From an uncultured bacterium (GTDB lineage Bacteria > DRYD01), in the NCBI GenBank assembly GCA_937927985.1, contig CALFWH010000059.1:1-5149 (forward strand): DNA of 5,149 bases, given 5' to 3'. The position numbers were made by a program, and so were the translations under genes. Below the pieces are notes generated by a model. It was given only the letters and a program-made list of their open reading frames with translations, did not search any database and was not told the origin of the DNA. This document shows, piece by piece, positions 1 to 5,149 of the stretch (position 1 is the first letter of the stretch; every line of letters begins with the position of its first letter).

Positions 1-183
1 AACATTAACAGAACTAACATAAAAATTAGTTTTTAAAATAAAAACATTAGAAACCAAAAACCTACTCCAGTTTTTATCAAATTGATTAGAATAATCCTGA
101 ATATCAAGTGAAAAATTTAACTTTAGTAACAAAGTAAAAAATAAAATACATGTCTTTGCTAGCTTTACAAAATACTTAGGCAT
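1..183 (-). CDS. N-terminal part of a putative exported protein (runs off the left edge)
   Basis: From an ATG at 183 the minus strand stays open for 61 codons to the window edge. The predicted start, MPKYFVKLAK, is followed by a hydrophobic run (CILFFTLLL, residues 12-20) and then a polar stretch (KLNFSLDIQDYSNQFDKN). This is the layout of a Sec signal peptide or an N-terminal membrane anchor. In-frame stops lie 13 and 19 codons upstream, so the start cannot be far from here. There is no convincing Shine-Dalgarno sequence before the ATG. The gene is divergent from the glycosyltransferase, with 75 bases between the two starts. No family is recognisable from 61 residues; the rest lies outside the window. 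The length of open frame in AT-rich sequence and the signal-like start support a real gene, but codon evidence is limited. Confidence 0.55.
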   Translation of the reverse strand, partial: MPKYFVKLAKTCILFFTLLLKLNFSLDIQDYSNQFDKNWSRFLVSNVFILKTNFYVSSVNV

Positions 184-258
184 TTGATAACTAAACTTAA
201 TATAATGATTATCTTCGTACTAGGATAGATCCTGCTTCTATAAAAATCTATAAATAAT
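184..258. promoter_or_regulatory. Divergent intergenic region with promoter-like elements
   Basis: This 75-base gap separates two divergent starts and must hold the promoters of both genes if neither is read from further away. A TATAAT lies at 201-206 on the plus strand, but the TTGATA at 184-189 is only 11 bases from it, too close to form a standard pair. A TATAAA at 249-254 ends 4 bases before the glycosyltransferase ATG, which would fit a leaderless or very short-leader transcript. A small inverted repeat (AGGAT-AG-ATCCT, 222-233) sits mid-gap and could be an operator. None of these assignments is firm. Confidence 0.3.
237..256 (+). repeat. Two tandem 10-bp copies just before the glycosyltransferase start
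   Basis: TCTATAAAAA (237-246) is followed directly by TCTATAAATA (247-256), matching at 9 of 10 positions and ending 2 bases before the ATG at 259. They occupy the place where a ribosome binding site would be expected. They may be a duplicated -10-like element or simple chance in AT-rich sequence. Confidence 0.35.
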
Positions 259-1293
259 ATGAAAATAGTTATATTCTCAACTATAGAACCTTTTATTCAA
301 GGGGGAGCAAAAAAACAATTCCAAATCCTATACACAATACTTAAAGAAAAATATCCCAATACCGATCTATACTTTATACCCTCTAATTACGAATTAAAAG
401 AAATATTCAAGCAAATAATTGCAATTAGACAATTATCAATACACTGTGATTTAATAATAACCAGTAGACCACTAAGTTACGCTATAAAACATCCTAATAA
501 AATCCTTTGGTTTATGCACCATATACCTTATTTCTATGAATTTTCAAATACAAAATTAAACCCCTACCTTAAATATCTCGATTTCGATAATATAAAAAAA
601 GAATTCATAAGACTAGATACCTTTCTTATAACAGAATCCAAAAAAATATTTGCAGTATCAAATTTTGTCAAAAATAAACTTAAAAATTACAATAAAATTG
701 AAAGCCAAATATTATATCCAGCTCTGAAAGATACCGATAAATTCTATCATCAAAGCTACCAAGACTACTTTTTTTTACCTTCCTACATAACTTATACTAA
801 AAGACAACACTTAATAATTGAATCTCTACTATATACTCAAAACCCAGTTAAACTAATACTTGCAGGACAAATAGATAAAAAGTACTTTAAAAAATACATT
901 AAACCACTTTTAAAATACTCTAAAATAAAACAAAATTTAAAAATAATAGATAAATTCATAGAACCAGAAAAATACAGCTACTACGCCAATTGTTTGGGAG
1001 TAATATTTACACCAATAAATGAAGCTTTTGGATATGTAACAATAGAAAGTTTTTTATCAAGAAAACCAGTAATAACCACAATAGATTCAGGAGGTCCCCA
1101 AGAATTAGTAATAAATAACTACAATGGCATAGTAACTACACCAAACCCTAAAGAAATAGCAACAATCTTAGATACTCTTTATGAAAATAGAAAACTTACA
1201 GAAAACTTAGGTAAAAACGCTTATCAATTTGCATTTGAAAACTTTAACTACCAAAAACTCAAAAATACGATTTTCAAAAACTTACTAGATTAA
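259..1293 (+). CDS. GT4-family glycosyltransferase (group 1, GT-B fold)
   Basis: This 344-residue protein should transfer a sugar from a nucleotide-sugar donor to a glycan or lipid acceptor on the cytoplasmic side of the membrane; donor and acceptor cannot be told from sequence. The N-terminal half opens with a Rossmann strand MKIVIFST and the acceptor-side loop QGGAKKQ (14-20). The middle carries WFMHHIPYFYEF (84-95) and IFAVSNFVKNKL (130-141), as in GT4 proteins. The C-terminal donor domain has KRQHLIIE (181-188), LILAGQ (199-204), and the E-x7-E signature NEAFGYVTIES (254-264; Glu255 and Glu263), followed by SGGPQELV (277-284). There is no signal peptide and no transmembrane helix. One oddity is that the Arg of the usual G-R-L stretch before the conserved Lys is Tyr176 (PSYITYTK). 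The ATG gives a standard family N-terminus although no Shine-Dalgarno sequence precedes it. The stop overlaps that of the convergent rhodanese gene. A role in surface polysaccharide or lipopolysaccharide synthesis is likely but unproven. Confidence 0.9.
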   Translation: MKIVIFSTIEPFIQGGAKKQFQILYTILKEKYPNTDLYFIPSNYELKEIFKQIIAIRQLSIHCDLIITSRPLSYAIKHPNKILWFMHHIPYFYEFSNTKLNPYLKYLDFDNIKKEFIRLDTFLITESKKIFAVSNFVKNKLKNYNKIESQILYPALKDTDKFYHQSYQDYFFLPSYITYTKRQHLIIESLLYTQNPVKLILAGQIDKKYFKKYIKPLLKYSKIKQNLKIIDKFIEPEKYSYYANCLGVIFTPINEAFGYVTIESFLSRKPVITTIDSGGPQELVINNYNGIVTTPNPKEIATILDTLYENRKLTENLGKNAYQFAFENFNYQKLKNTIFKNLLD

Positions 1294-1299
1294 TTAGTA
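1283..1299. terminator. Weak hairpin across the convergent stop codons, possible terminator
   Basis: TACTA (1283-1287) and TAGTA (1295-1299) form a 5-bp stem over the overlapping stops of the two convergent genes, extendable by G-T pairs. In the minus-strand reading it is followed shortly by five T residues, which resembles a weak intrinsic terminator for the rhodanese gene. The stem is AT-rich and short, so it may not function. Confidence 0.2.
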
Positions 1300-2138
1300 G
1301 TTAAATTCCTAGCTACCCACTCACTAATCCCACCATTAAAAATCACAACATTAGGATATTCCAAAAAAACTTTCAAAACAAAATAAACCTGTAAAACCTC
1401 ATAATTATCATCACCATACAAAATAATCCTTTTATCTCTACTTATATCATAAGAATTATAATAACTACCAAGAACATATCTATCAAAATCAAATTTTGGT
1501 TTTACAAAAATACTCTTAGCAATAAGAGGAATTTTATTTTCTGAAACAGCAACTAATGAATAATTATCCATATTTTTATAAACTTTATCTAAACTCCAAA
1601 TAACACTATCATAAAAACTTACAGAAATTTTATAAGGAAAATATCCCTTTTGAACTATACTAACTTTATTTGAGACAGGTAATTTATTCTTTACCCATCC
1701 TTCAAACTTATCTTTTATAATATAAACTTTTTCTACTCTGAGTAAGTTTAGAATTCCAGTAAGTACAAAAGCATCTTCTAAGACATCAGAATATATACCG
1801 ACTGTACCATAAACACTTATTCCTGCATTAGATAAAGTATATATTAAACTATCAACCTGCTTTATTTTTCTAGGAATCCCTTCGTAAGTTTCAAATAAAC
1901 TATTTACATCGAAATGAACAGCTCTACTTATATGAGACTTTTTGTAGTCCTTATAATTTCTTAAATCCAAAATAAAGCTATCAGGCTCATTGTAGTAATT
2001 TTCGTAAAAATCCTTAGACTCAATAAAATTAAAAACAGGTTTATTTGAAATTATATTCTTTGAAAACATGTTTTTCGAGGCTACCAGAAGCAAAATAAAC
2101 CCCATCACCAAAAACAAAACTAATATAAATCTTTTCAT
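1290..2138 (-). CDS. Membrane-anchored tandem rhodanese-like protein lacking all cysteines
   Basis: This 282-residue protein starts MKRFILVLFL and has one hydrophobic segment (about 4-20), so it is probably anchored in the inner membrane or secreted, with the bulk in the periplasm. Domain 1 (about 35-157) follows the rhodanese pattern: FILDLRNYKDYKKSHISRAV (55-74), GISVYGTVGIYSD (106-118), and VYIIKDKFEGWVKNKLPV (138-155). Domain 2 (about 170-278) is more divergent but ends with RIILYGDDNYEV (237-248) and VVIFNGGISEWV (264-275), as in the catalytic domain of thiosulfate or mercaptopyruvate sulfurtransferases. The position of the catalytic Cys is Gly242, and the equivalent in domain 1 is Ser117. 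No cysteine occurs anywhere in the chain, so persulfide chemistry by the usual route is excluded. A binding, scaffold or regulatory role is more likely. It follows the hydrogenase protease gene on the same strand after 81 bases, and could be cotranscribed or have its own promoter. Only AAGG lies before the ATG, one base away, which is too close for a normal ribosome binding site. Confidence 0.78.
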   Translation of the reverse strand: MKRFILVLFLVMGFILLLVASKNMFSKNIISNKPVFNFIESKDFYENYYNEPDSFILDLRNYKDYKKSHISRAVHFDVNSLFETYEGIPRKIKQVDSLIYTLSNAGISVYGTVGIYSDVLEDAFVLTGILNLLRVEKVYIIKDKFEGWVKNKLPVSNKVSIVQKGYFPYKISVSFYDSVIWSLDKVYKNMDNYSLVAVSENKIPLIAKSIFVKPKFDFDRYVLGSYYNSYDISRDKRIILYGDDNYEVLQVYFVLKVFLEYPNVVIFNGGISEWVARNLTTN

Positions 2139-2174
2139 ACCTTAATACGATTATTTTTTTAATCTCAAAAATCC

Positions 2175-2205
2175 TCTATAAAAAAATAAAAAATATTACT
2201 TTCAA
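2175..2205 (-). promoter_or_regulatory. Possible promoter for the rhodanese-like gene
   Basis: Reading the minus strand, TTGAAA (2205-2200) is followed after 19 bases by TATAGA (2180-2175), upstream of the ATG at 2138. The hexamers resemble a sigma-70 promoter but the spacing is longer than the preferred 17. The rest of the 81-base gap (2139-2219) is T-rich on this strand and shows no strong hairpin, so readthrough from the hydrogenase genes is also possible. Confidence 0.3.
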
Positions 2206-2219
2206 GGTGTATATATTTT

Positions 2220-2657
2220 CTAGGAAGAACTGCTATTATTATCTATAAACGTTCTAAGGAAATTTTTTGCTTTAACCATATTTTTTTTAGCTATTTTAGA
2301 TAAAGAATTTTCAAATCCAAAATTTACCGCTCCTATTTCCAAAACATAACCCCTTATATACGGATTGTAAAACTTTTTTGTAAAATGAAAAACATTTTCT
2401 ATAGATAAATGATGAGATAAGCTACTAAGATTACCACTTTCCTGTATTTCTCTTAAACAAAAATATTTTTCTTTAACAGAAGCATCAACAAATATAACTA
2501 TTTCATAATTTTTTATTTTTTCAGCTATATCGAGATCTAAGAAATTAGTAATAATTTTATCTACTTTAGGGGACTTAAAATTTTTAACAAACAATACCCC
2601 TATACCATCATCACCACGTAAATCGTTACCTATACCTACTAAAACAATTTTTTTCAA
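2220..2657 (-). CDS. hoxW: [NiFe]-hydrogenase maturation endopeptidase (HoxW/HyaD/HybD family)
   Basis: This 145-residue cytoplasmic protease is expected to cut the C-terminal tail from the hydrogenase large subunit after nickel insertion, closing the active site. The family start is LVGIGNDLRGDDGIG (6-20). By analogy with HybD, the metal-sensing ligands would be Asp17 in that motif, Asp58 in VIFVDAS (54-60), and His82 or His83 in LSSLSHHLS (77-85). A later VLEIGAVNFGFENSLS (105-120) also fits the family. The length is slightly below the usual 150-170 residues, and it ends in four serines. The start is a TTG at 2657; an in-frame TAG lies 6 bases upstream, so no longer form is possible. It lies 19 bases after hoxH, its probable substrate. 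The symbol hoxW is assigned from this context; the sequence alone only gives the family. No strong Shine-Dalgarno sequence precedes it, so expression may depend on translation of hoxH. Confidence 0.9.
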   Translation of the reverse strand: MKKIVLVGIGNDLRGDDGIGVLFVKNFKSPKVDKIITNFLDLDIAEKIKNYEIVIFVDASVKEKYFCLREIQESGNLSSLSHHLSIENVFHFTKKFYNPYIRGYVLEIGAVNFGFENSLSKIAKKNMVKAKNFLRTFIDNNSSSS

Positions 2658-2676
2658 GTTTATCTAATTTTTCTTC

Positions 2677-4113
2677 TTAATCTCTTTGAAAAACATTTAC
2701 TAAATTATTGTTATGATCGTAGATTTGTATTAATATAGGCATTTGACCTATAGCATGAGTAGAACAAGATAAACAAGGATCATAACATCTTATCCCACCT
2801 TCAACTAAATTAAGCATATACTCTTTTAGGTTATTTGGATCTAGATTTTTAATTGCTATATCTTCAACTGCTTTAGACATAGCCCAATTATTGTTACCTG
2901 AAGCTACTATCATATTTACTTTTATAATAGTTCCTTTTTCATCTACCCAATAATGATGTATCAATGTACCTCTTGGAGCTTCTATAACTCCAATACCTTC
3001 CTGATTCTCTACTTTACCCTTAACAAAAACATCTTTACTTAATATTTCCGAATCTAAAAGTATTTCTCTTACTTTCTCAATAGAATGTATAACTTCAATC
3101 ATTCTTGCATAGTGATAGTAAAAAGATGGATGAATAGGTTTATAGTTGTTAATCTGTTTAAATTCAATAAATTCTTTTCGAGCATTTTCAGTAGGTAGGT
3201 CTTTTACAATATTTAACCTTGCTAAAGGACCAACTCTATATACTCCATCAGGATAACCTTTCATCTTGAAAAATGGAAACTTTAAATAACTCCAATCTTC
3301 AATATACTCCCCTATATACTCATGATATTTATAATCCTCAAAATCTATTACTTCATCTCCAGTGTTATTTATAAATCTTAGCTTTCCATCATAAACTTCC
3401 CATTTATCATCATTAACTAAACTTAAAAAATTAGTTTGGAAATTAGCATAGTTATCTACAAATTCTTTATTAGTTTGAATATAATTTTTTATAAAATTTA
3501 ATCCTTCAAGTGCAAAGGATAACATTTGATCTACTTGAGAAAGTAATTCATCCCGATGTTTAGGATCTAAAGGACTAGCTACTCCCCCTGCAATAAAGTT
3601 TTTAGGATTTATTCTTGCACCACCAACATATTCTATTATAGTTTGTCCAAATTTTCTTAATTTTACTCCCTTGATAGCAAAATCTGGATATTTTTCTACT
3701 AACCCAGCAATATTTCTAATTGAAGGATCAGAATCCCAACCCAATAGAAAATCAGGAGAAGCTAAGTAAAAAAAGTGTAAACAATGAGATTGAATTATCT
3801 GTCCCAAATGAGCTAATTGCCTAAGCAATTTAGCAGTATATGGTATTTTAACATTCATTATCATGTCCCCAGCTTTAACTGCTCCTAAAATATGACTCAA
3901 AGGACATATACCACATATTTTTGCTGTTGATATAGGTGCTTCTTCAAAATACCTACCTTCTAAAAATTTCTCAAATCCCCTAAACTGATCTACATGAAAC
4001 AAAACTCTATTTATTTGACTCCTTTTATTCAAATGTATAGTAATTTTAGCGTGCCCTTCTATTCTAGTTACAGGATAAATAGTAATCTTTTCTTTATTAT
4101 TACCGTTATTCAT
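2677..4113 (-). CDS. hoxH: Bidirectional (group 3d-type) [NiFe]-hydrogenase large subunit HoxH precursor
   Basis: This 478-residue subunit carries the Ni-Fe(CN)2CO site that oxidises H2 or reduces protons in the cytoplasm, coupled to NAD(P) through partner subunits. The N-terminal PVTRIEGHAKI (14-24) holds Glu19, the likely proton-transfer residue. The L1 motif KICGICPLSH (65-74) supplies Cys67 and Cys70, and the L2 motif DPCLSCSTH (445-453) supplies Cys447, Cys450 and His453. Other HoxH-type blocks are SPDFLLGWDSDP (119-130), KLRKFGQTIIE (151-161), FYYHYARMIE (331-340), EAPRGTLIHHY (378-388) and ASGNNNWAM (404-412). The match extends to the final QRD, as I recall for cyanobacterial HoxH. Maturation should cut after His453 and release 25 residues. 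One oddity is Lys65 at the usual Arg of the L1 signature. The ATG lies inside the end of hoxY with an 8-base overlap (4106-4113) and a good Shine-Dalgarno sequence. The length is normal for HoxH, and no Tat signal or membrane segment is present. Confidence 0.96.
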   Translation of the reverse strand: MNNGNNKEKITIYPVTRIEGHAKITIHLNKRSQINRVLFHVDQFRGFEKFLEGRYFEEAPISTAKICGICPLSHILGAVKAGDMIMNVKIPYTAKLLRQLAHLGQIIQSHCLHFFYLASPDFLLGWDSDPSIRNIAGLVEKYPDFAIKGVKLRKFGQTIIEYVGGARINPKNFIAGGVASPLDPKHRDELLSQVDQMLSFALEGLNFIKNYIQTNKEFVDNYANFQTNFLSLVNDDKWEVYDGKLRFINNTGDEVIDFEDYKYHEYIGEYIEDWSYLKFPFFKMKGYPDGVYRVGPLARLNIVKDLPTENARKEFIEFKQINNYKPIHPSFYYHYARMIEVIHSIEKVREILLDSEILSKDVFVKGKVENQEGIGVIEAPRGTLIHHYWVDEKGTIIKVNMIVASGNNNWAMSKAVEDIAIKNLDPNNLKEYMLNLVEGGIRCYDPCLSCSTHAIGQMPILIQIYDHNNNLVNVFQRD

Positions 4114-4690
4114 AAGACAGATTCCTTCCTTTTAACTCAATTTCTTTTCCTTGAATTAAACTTACTAATACACTGTATATTGCATCTGGAGAAGGAGGAC
4201 AACCTGGAATATAATAATCAACATCTATAACTTCATTAACAGCCATAACTCTATTAGTTAATTTACTTATATCTTCTGATTTAGGAATGTGTTGATTACA
4301 ATTAGTTTCAGCTTCAATATAAGCTCTTTGTAATACTTGATCTACTTTGAATCTATTTCTCATGGTAGGAATACCACCGAAAACTGCACAATCACCAAGT
4401 GCTACTATTTTTTTACATCTTTTTCTCATCATTTTAACTTCTTCCTCTTGTGTATCAGTAGCAACTGCACCTTCTATTATTCCAATATCTACATCTTCAG
4501 AAGGCACTTTTAAATCAGTAATAGGACTTGCATCAAATACTACACCTCTATTTATCAAGTCTACAATCCTTTCATCCATATCCAAAAAAGACATATGACA
4601 TCCAGAACAACCTTCACACCAAATAGTAGAAATCTTAACCTTTTTAGATTTAGAATTTTCATTTAATTTATCTTTTTCATTATCTAACAT
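4106..4690 (-). CDS. hoxY: Bidirectional [NiFe]-hydrogenase small subunit HoxY
   Basis: This 194-residue protein binds the [4Fe-4S] cluster that takes electrons from the HoxH active site to the diaphorase part of the enzyme; it is homologous to complex I NuoB. The signature CEGCSGCHMSFLDMDE (25-40) gives ligands Cys28 and Cys31. GDCAVFGGIP (99-108) gives Cys101, and IPGCPPSPD (161-169) gives Cys164. IIEGAVATD (71-79) and MRNRFKVDQVLQRAY (110-124) are also typical of HoxY. There is no Tat signal and only one cluster domain, as expected for the cytoplasmic group 3 enzymes. About 18 charged residues (MLDNEKDKLNENSKSKKV) precede the first core strand, longer than in the short cyanobacterial form I recall. 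Cys25 is an additional cysteine next to the cluster motif. The ATG follows the stop of the upstream gene directly (TAAATG), with GGAGG 11 bases upstream. Its end overlaps the hoxH start. Confidence 0.95.
   Translation of the reverse strand: MLDNEKDKLNENSKSKKVKISTIWCEGCSGCHMSFLDMDERIVDLINRGVVFDASPITDLKVPSEDVDIGIIEGAVATDTQEEEVKMMRKRCKKIVALGDCAVFGGIPTMRNRFKVDQVLQRAYIEAETNCNQHIPKSEDISKLTNRVMAVNEVIDVDYYIPGCPPSPDAIYSVLVSLIQGKEIELKGRNLSYE
4121..4131 (-). promoter_or_regulatory. Shine-Dalgarno sequence of hoxH inside hoxY
   Basis: On the minus strand AAGGAAGGAAT lies about 10 bases before the hoxH ATG and within the last codons of hoxY. It supports the ATG at 4113 as the start and indicates translational coupling of the two subunits, which would help equal production. 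Confidence 0.7.
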
Positions 4691-5149
4691 TTAAACACTT
4701 GCCTCCATTTGATATAAATTTTTAATATTTAAAAGTTGATTAAAAACATTGTAAAAACTACCATTGATTTCAAACCAAAATGGTAATAAATATACCTTAA
4801 CTTTAGGTAAACTCAAAAATTCTTGATCTATATCATTTACTTCTCTACTAAACACAAATATTTTTTCAAAATTTTCTAAAATATCTGTGAAGTTATTGAC
4901 TACATCTGCTTCTTTACCTAAGATTTTTATTAATCCTATAGAATTAGCTTTAAGAGGCAAAACTAAGTGCTCAGAATTTTCAAGAATACTGTTAATCTCA
5001 TTTTTATTTTTGCAATTTTCTGGTAATAGTGAAAGATAATTTTTATAAATAAATATCACTTTTTCTTCATTAAAAGAATACTTTTCAAAATTATTTACCA
5101 AATCTTTATATTGAATTATTTTTGCTTTTTTATAATAAGAATTTCTTTT
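4691..5149 (-). CDS. C-terminal part of a probable NuoG-like electron-transfer subunit (runs off the right edge)
   Basis: The frame is open from the right edge for 152 codons to the TAA at 4691-4693, immediately before hoxY. A TTG at 5101 could act as a start, but the frame continues upstream without a stop and no Shine-Dalgarno sequence is seen there, so this is read as the end of a larger gene. Counting from that TTG, the segment HLVLPLKANSIGLIKILG (45-62) resembles the L-P-ANxxG stretch of NuoG and molybdopterin oxidoreductases. VKVYLLPFWFEINGSFYNVF (99-118) resembles their VLP-(x)n-E-x2-G-(T/S)-(F/Y)-x-N motif near the C-terminus. Only one cysteine is present (residue 30), so no Fe-S or molybdopterin ligand set lies in this part. 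In standard hox operons hoxU precedes hoxY. Here the protein may be a HoxU fused to a degenerate NuoG-like domain, or a NuoG homologue carrying electrons from the NAD(P) module to HoxY. The similarity is faint and rests on memory of the family. Confidence 0.5.
   Translation of the reverse strand, partial: KRNSYYKKAKIIQYKDLVNNFEKYSFNEEKVIFIYKNYLSLLPENCKNKNEINSILENSEHLVLPLKANSIGLIKILGKEADVVNNFTDILENFEKIFVFSREVNDIDQEFLSLPKVKVYLLPFWFEINGSFYNVFNQLLNIKNLYQMEASV
4702..4706 (-). promoter_or_regulatory. Shine-Dalgarno sequence of hoxY
   Basis: GGAGG on the minus strand lies 11 bases before the hoxY ATG at 4690 and within the last codons of the upstream gene. It fixes the start of hoxY and shows the two genes are read as one transcript. 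Confidence 0.7.

Noticed and set aside
184..206. TTGATA and TATAAT as a -35/-10 promoter pair
   Set aside because: Only 11 bases separate them, too few for a sigma-70 promoter; either may belong to another element.
2139..2219. Intrinsic terminator after the hydrogenase protease gene
   Set aside because: T-runs are present on the minus strand but no stable stem precedes them.
2677..4113. Group 1 (membrane-bound uptake) or group 3b (sulfhydrogenase) large subunit
   Set aside because: The blocks SPDFLLGWDSDP, FYYHYAR, EAPRGTLIHHY and the QRD end match HoxH, and the small subunit has no Tat signal and only one cluster domain.
3994..4230. Plus-strand open frame of 78 codons
   Set aside because: It lies antisense across the hoxH start and hoxY end, both strongly supported; its product is low-complexity and resembles no known family.
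4347..4598. Plus-strand open frame of 83 codons
   Set aside because: It is antisense to the conserved core of hoxY, including the GDCAV block, and has no ribosome binding site or recognisable domain.
5099..5101. TTG as the true start of the gene before hoxY
   Set aside because: The frame stays open through all 16 codons to the window edge and no Shine-Dalgarno sequence precedes the TTG, so a truncated larger gene is the simpler reading.
1..5149. CRISPR array, tRNA, insertion sequence or phage genes
   Set aside because: No regularly spaced repeats, cloverleaf-like segments, transposase frames or terminal inverted repeats were seen.

Overview
The window is AT-rich DNA, by eye well under one third G+C. 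Its codon use leans strongly to AGA for Arg and ATA for Ile, which suits a low-GC bacterium and is often seen in thermophilic lineages. I cannot name the organism from these bases. The main content is the distal end of a Hox-type bidirectional [NiFe]-hydrogenase operon on the minus strand. Next to it are a membrane-anchored rhodanese-like gene, a GT4 glycosyltransferase on the plus strand, and the start of an exported protein.

Reading the minus strand from the right edge: a partial gene (4691-5149) enters from outside the window and looks like the C-terminal part of a NuoG/molybdopterin-oxidoreductase-like subunit. It is followed without a gap by hoxY (small subunit, proximal Fe-S cluster), hoxH (large subunit with the Ni-Fe site, overlapping hoxY by 8 bases) and a HoxW-type maturation endopeptidase (19 bases further on, TTG start). 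These four genes form a tight, translationally coupled block. HoxY and HoxH make the cytoplasmic hydrogenase module. The protease is expected to remove the last 25 residues of HoxH once nickel is in place. The upstream gene probably belongs to the electron-transfer (diaphorase or complex I-like) half. HoxE/HoxF and most of that subunit would lie beyond the right edge.

After an 81-base gap comes a same-strand gene (1290-2138) for a tandem rhodanese-fold protein with an N-terminal membrane anchor and no cysteine anywhere. It is therefore not a conventional sulfurtransferase. Its stop codon overlaps that of the glycosyltransferase gene (259-1293, plus strand) tail to tail. The glycosyltransferase starts 75 bases from a divergent partial gene (183 to 1, minus strand) that encodes a signal-peptide-like N-terminus.

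The hydrogenase genes carry clear Shine-Dalgarno sequences. The glycosyltransferase, rhodanese and exported-protein genes do not. The points most worth a second look are the NuoG-like subunit where hoxU usually sits, a Lys in place of the usual Arg in the HoxH L1 motif, an extra cysteine beside the HoxY cluster motif, and the cysteine-free rhodanese. I found no RNA genes, CRISPR arrays or insertion sequences.
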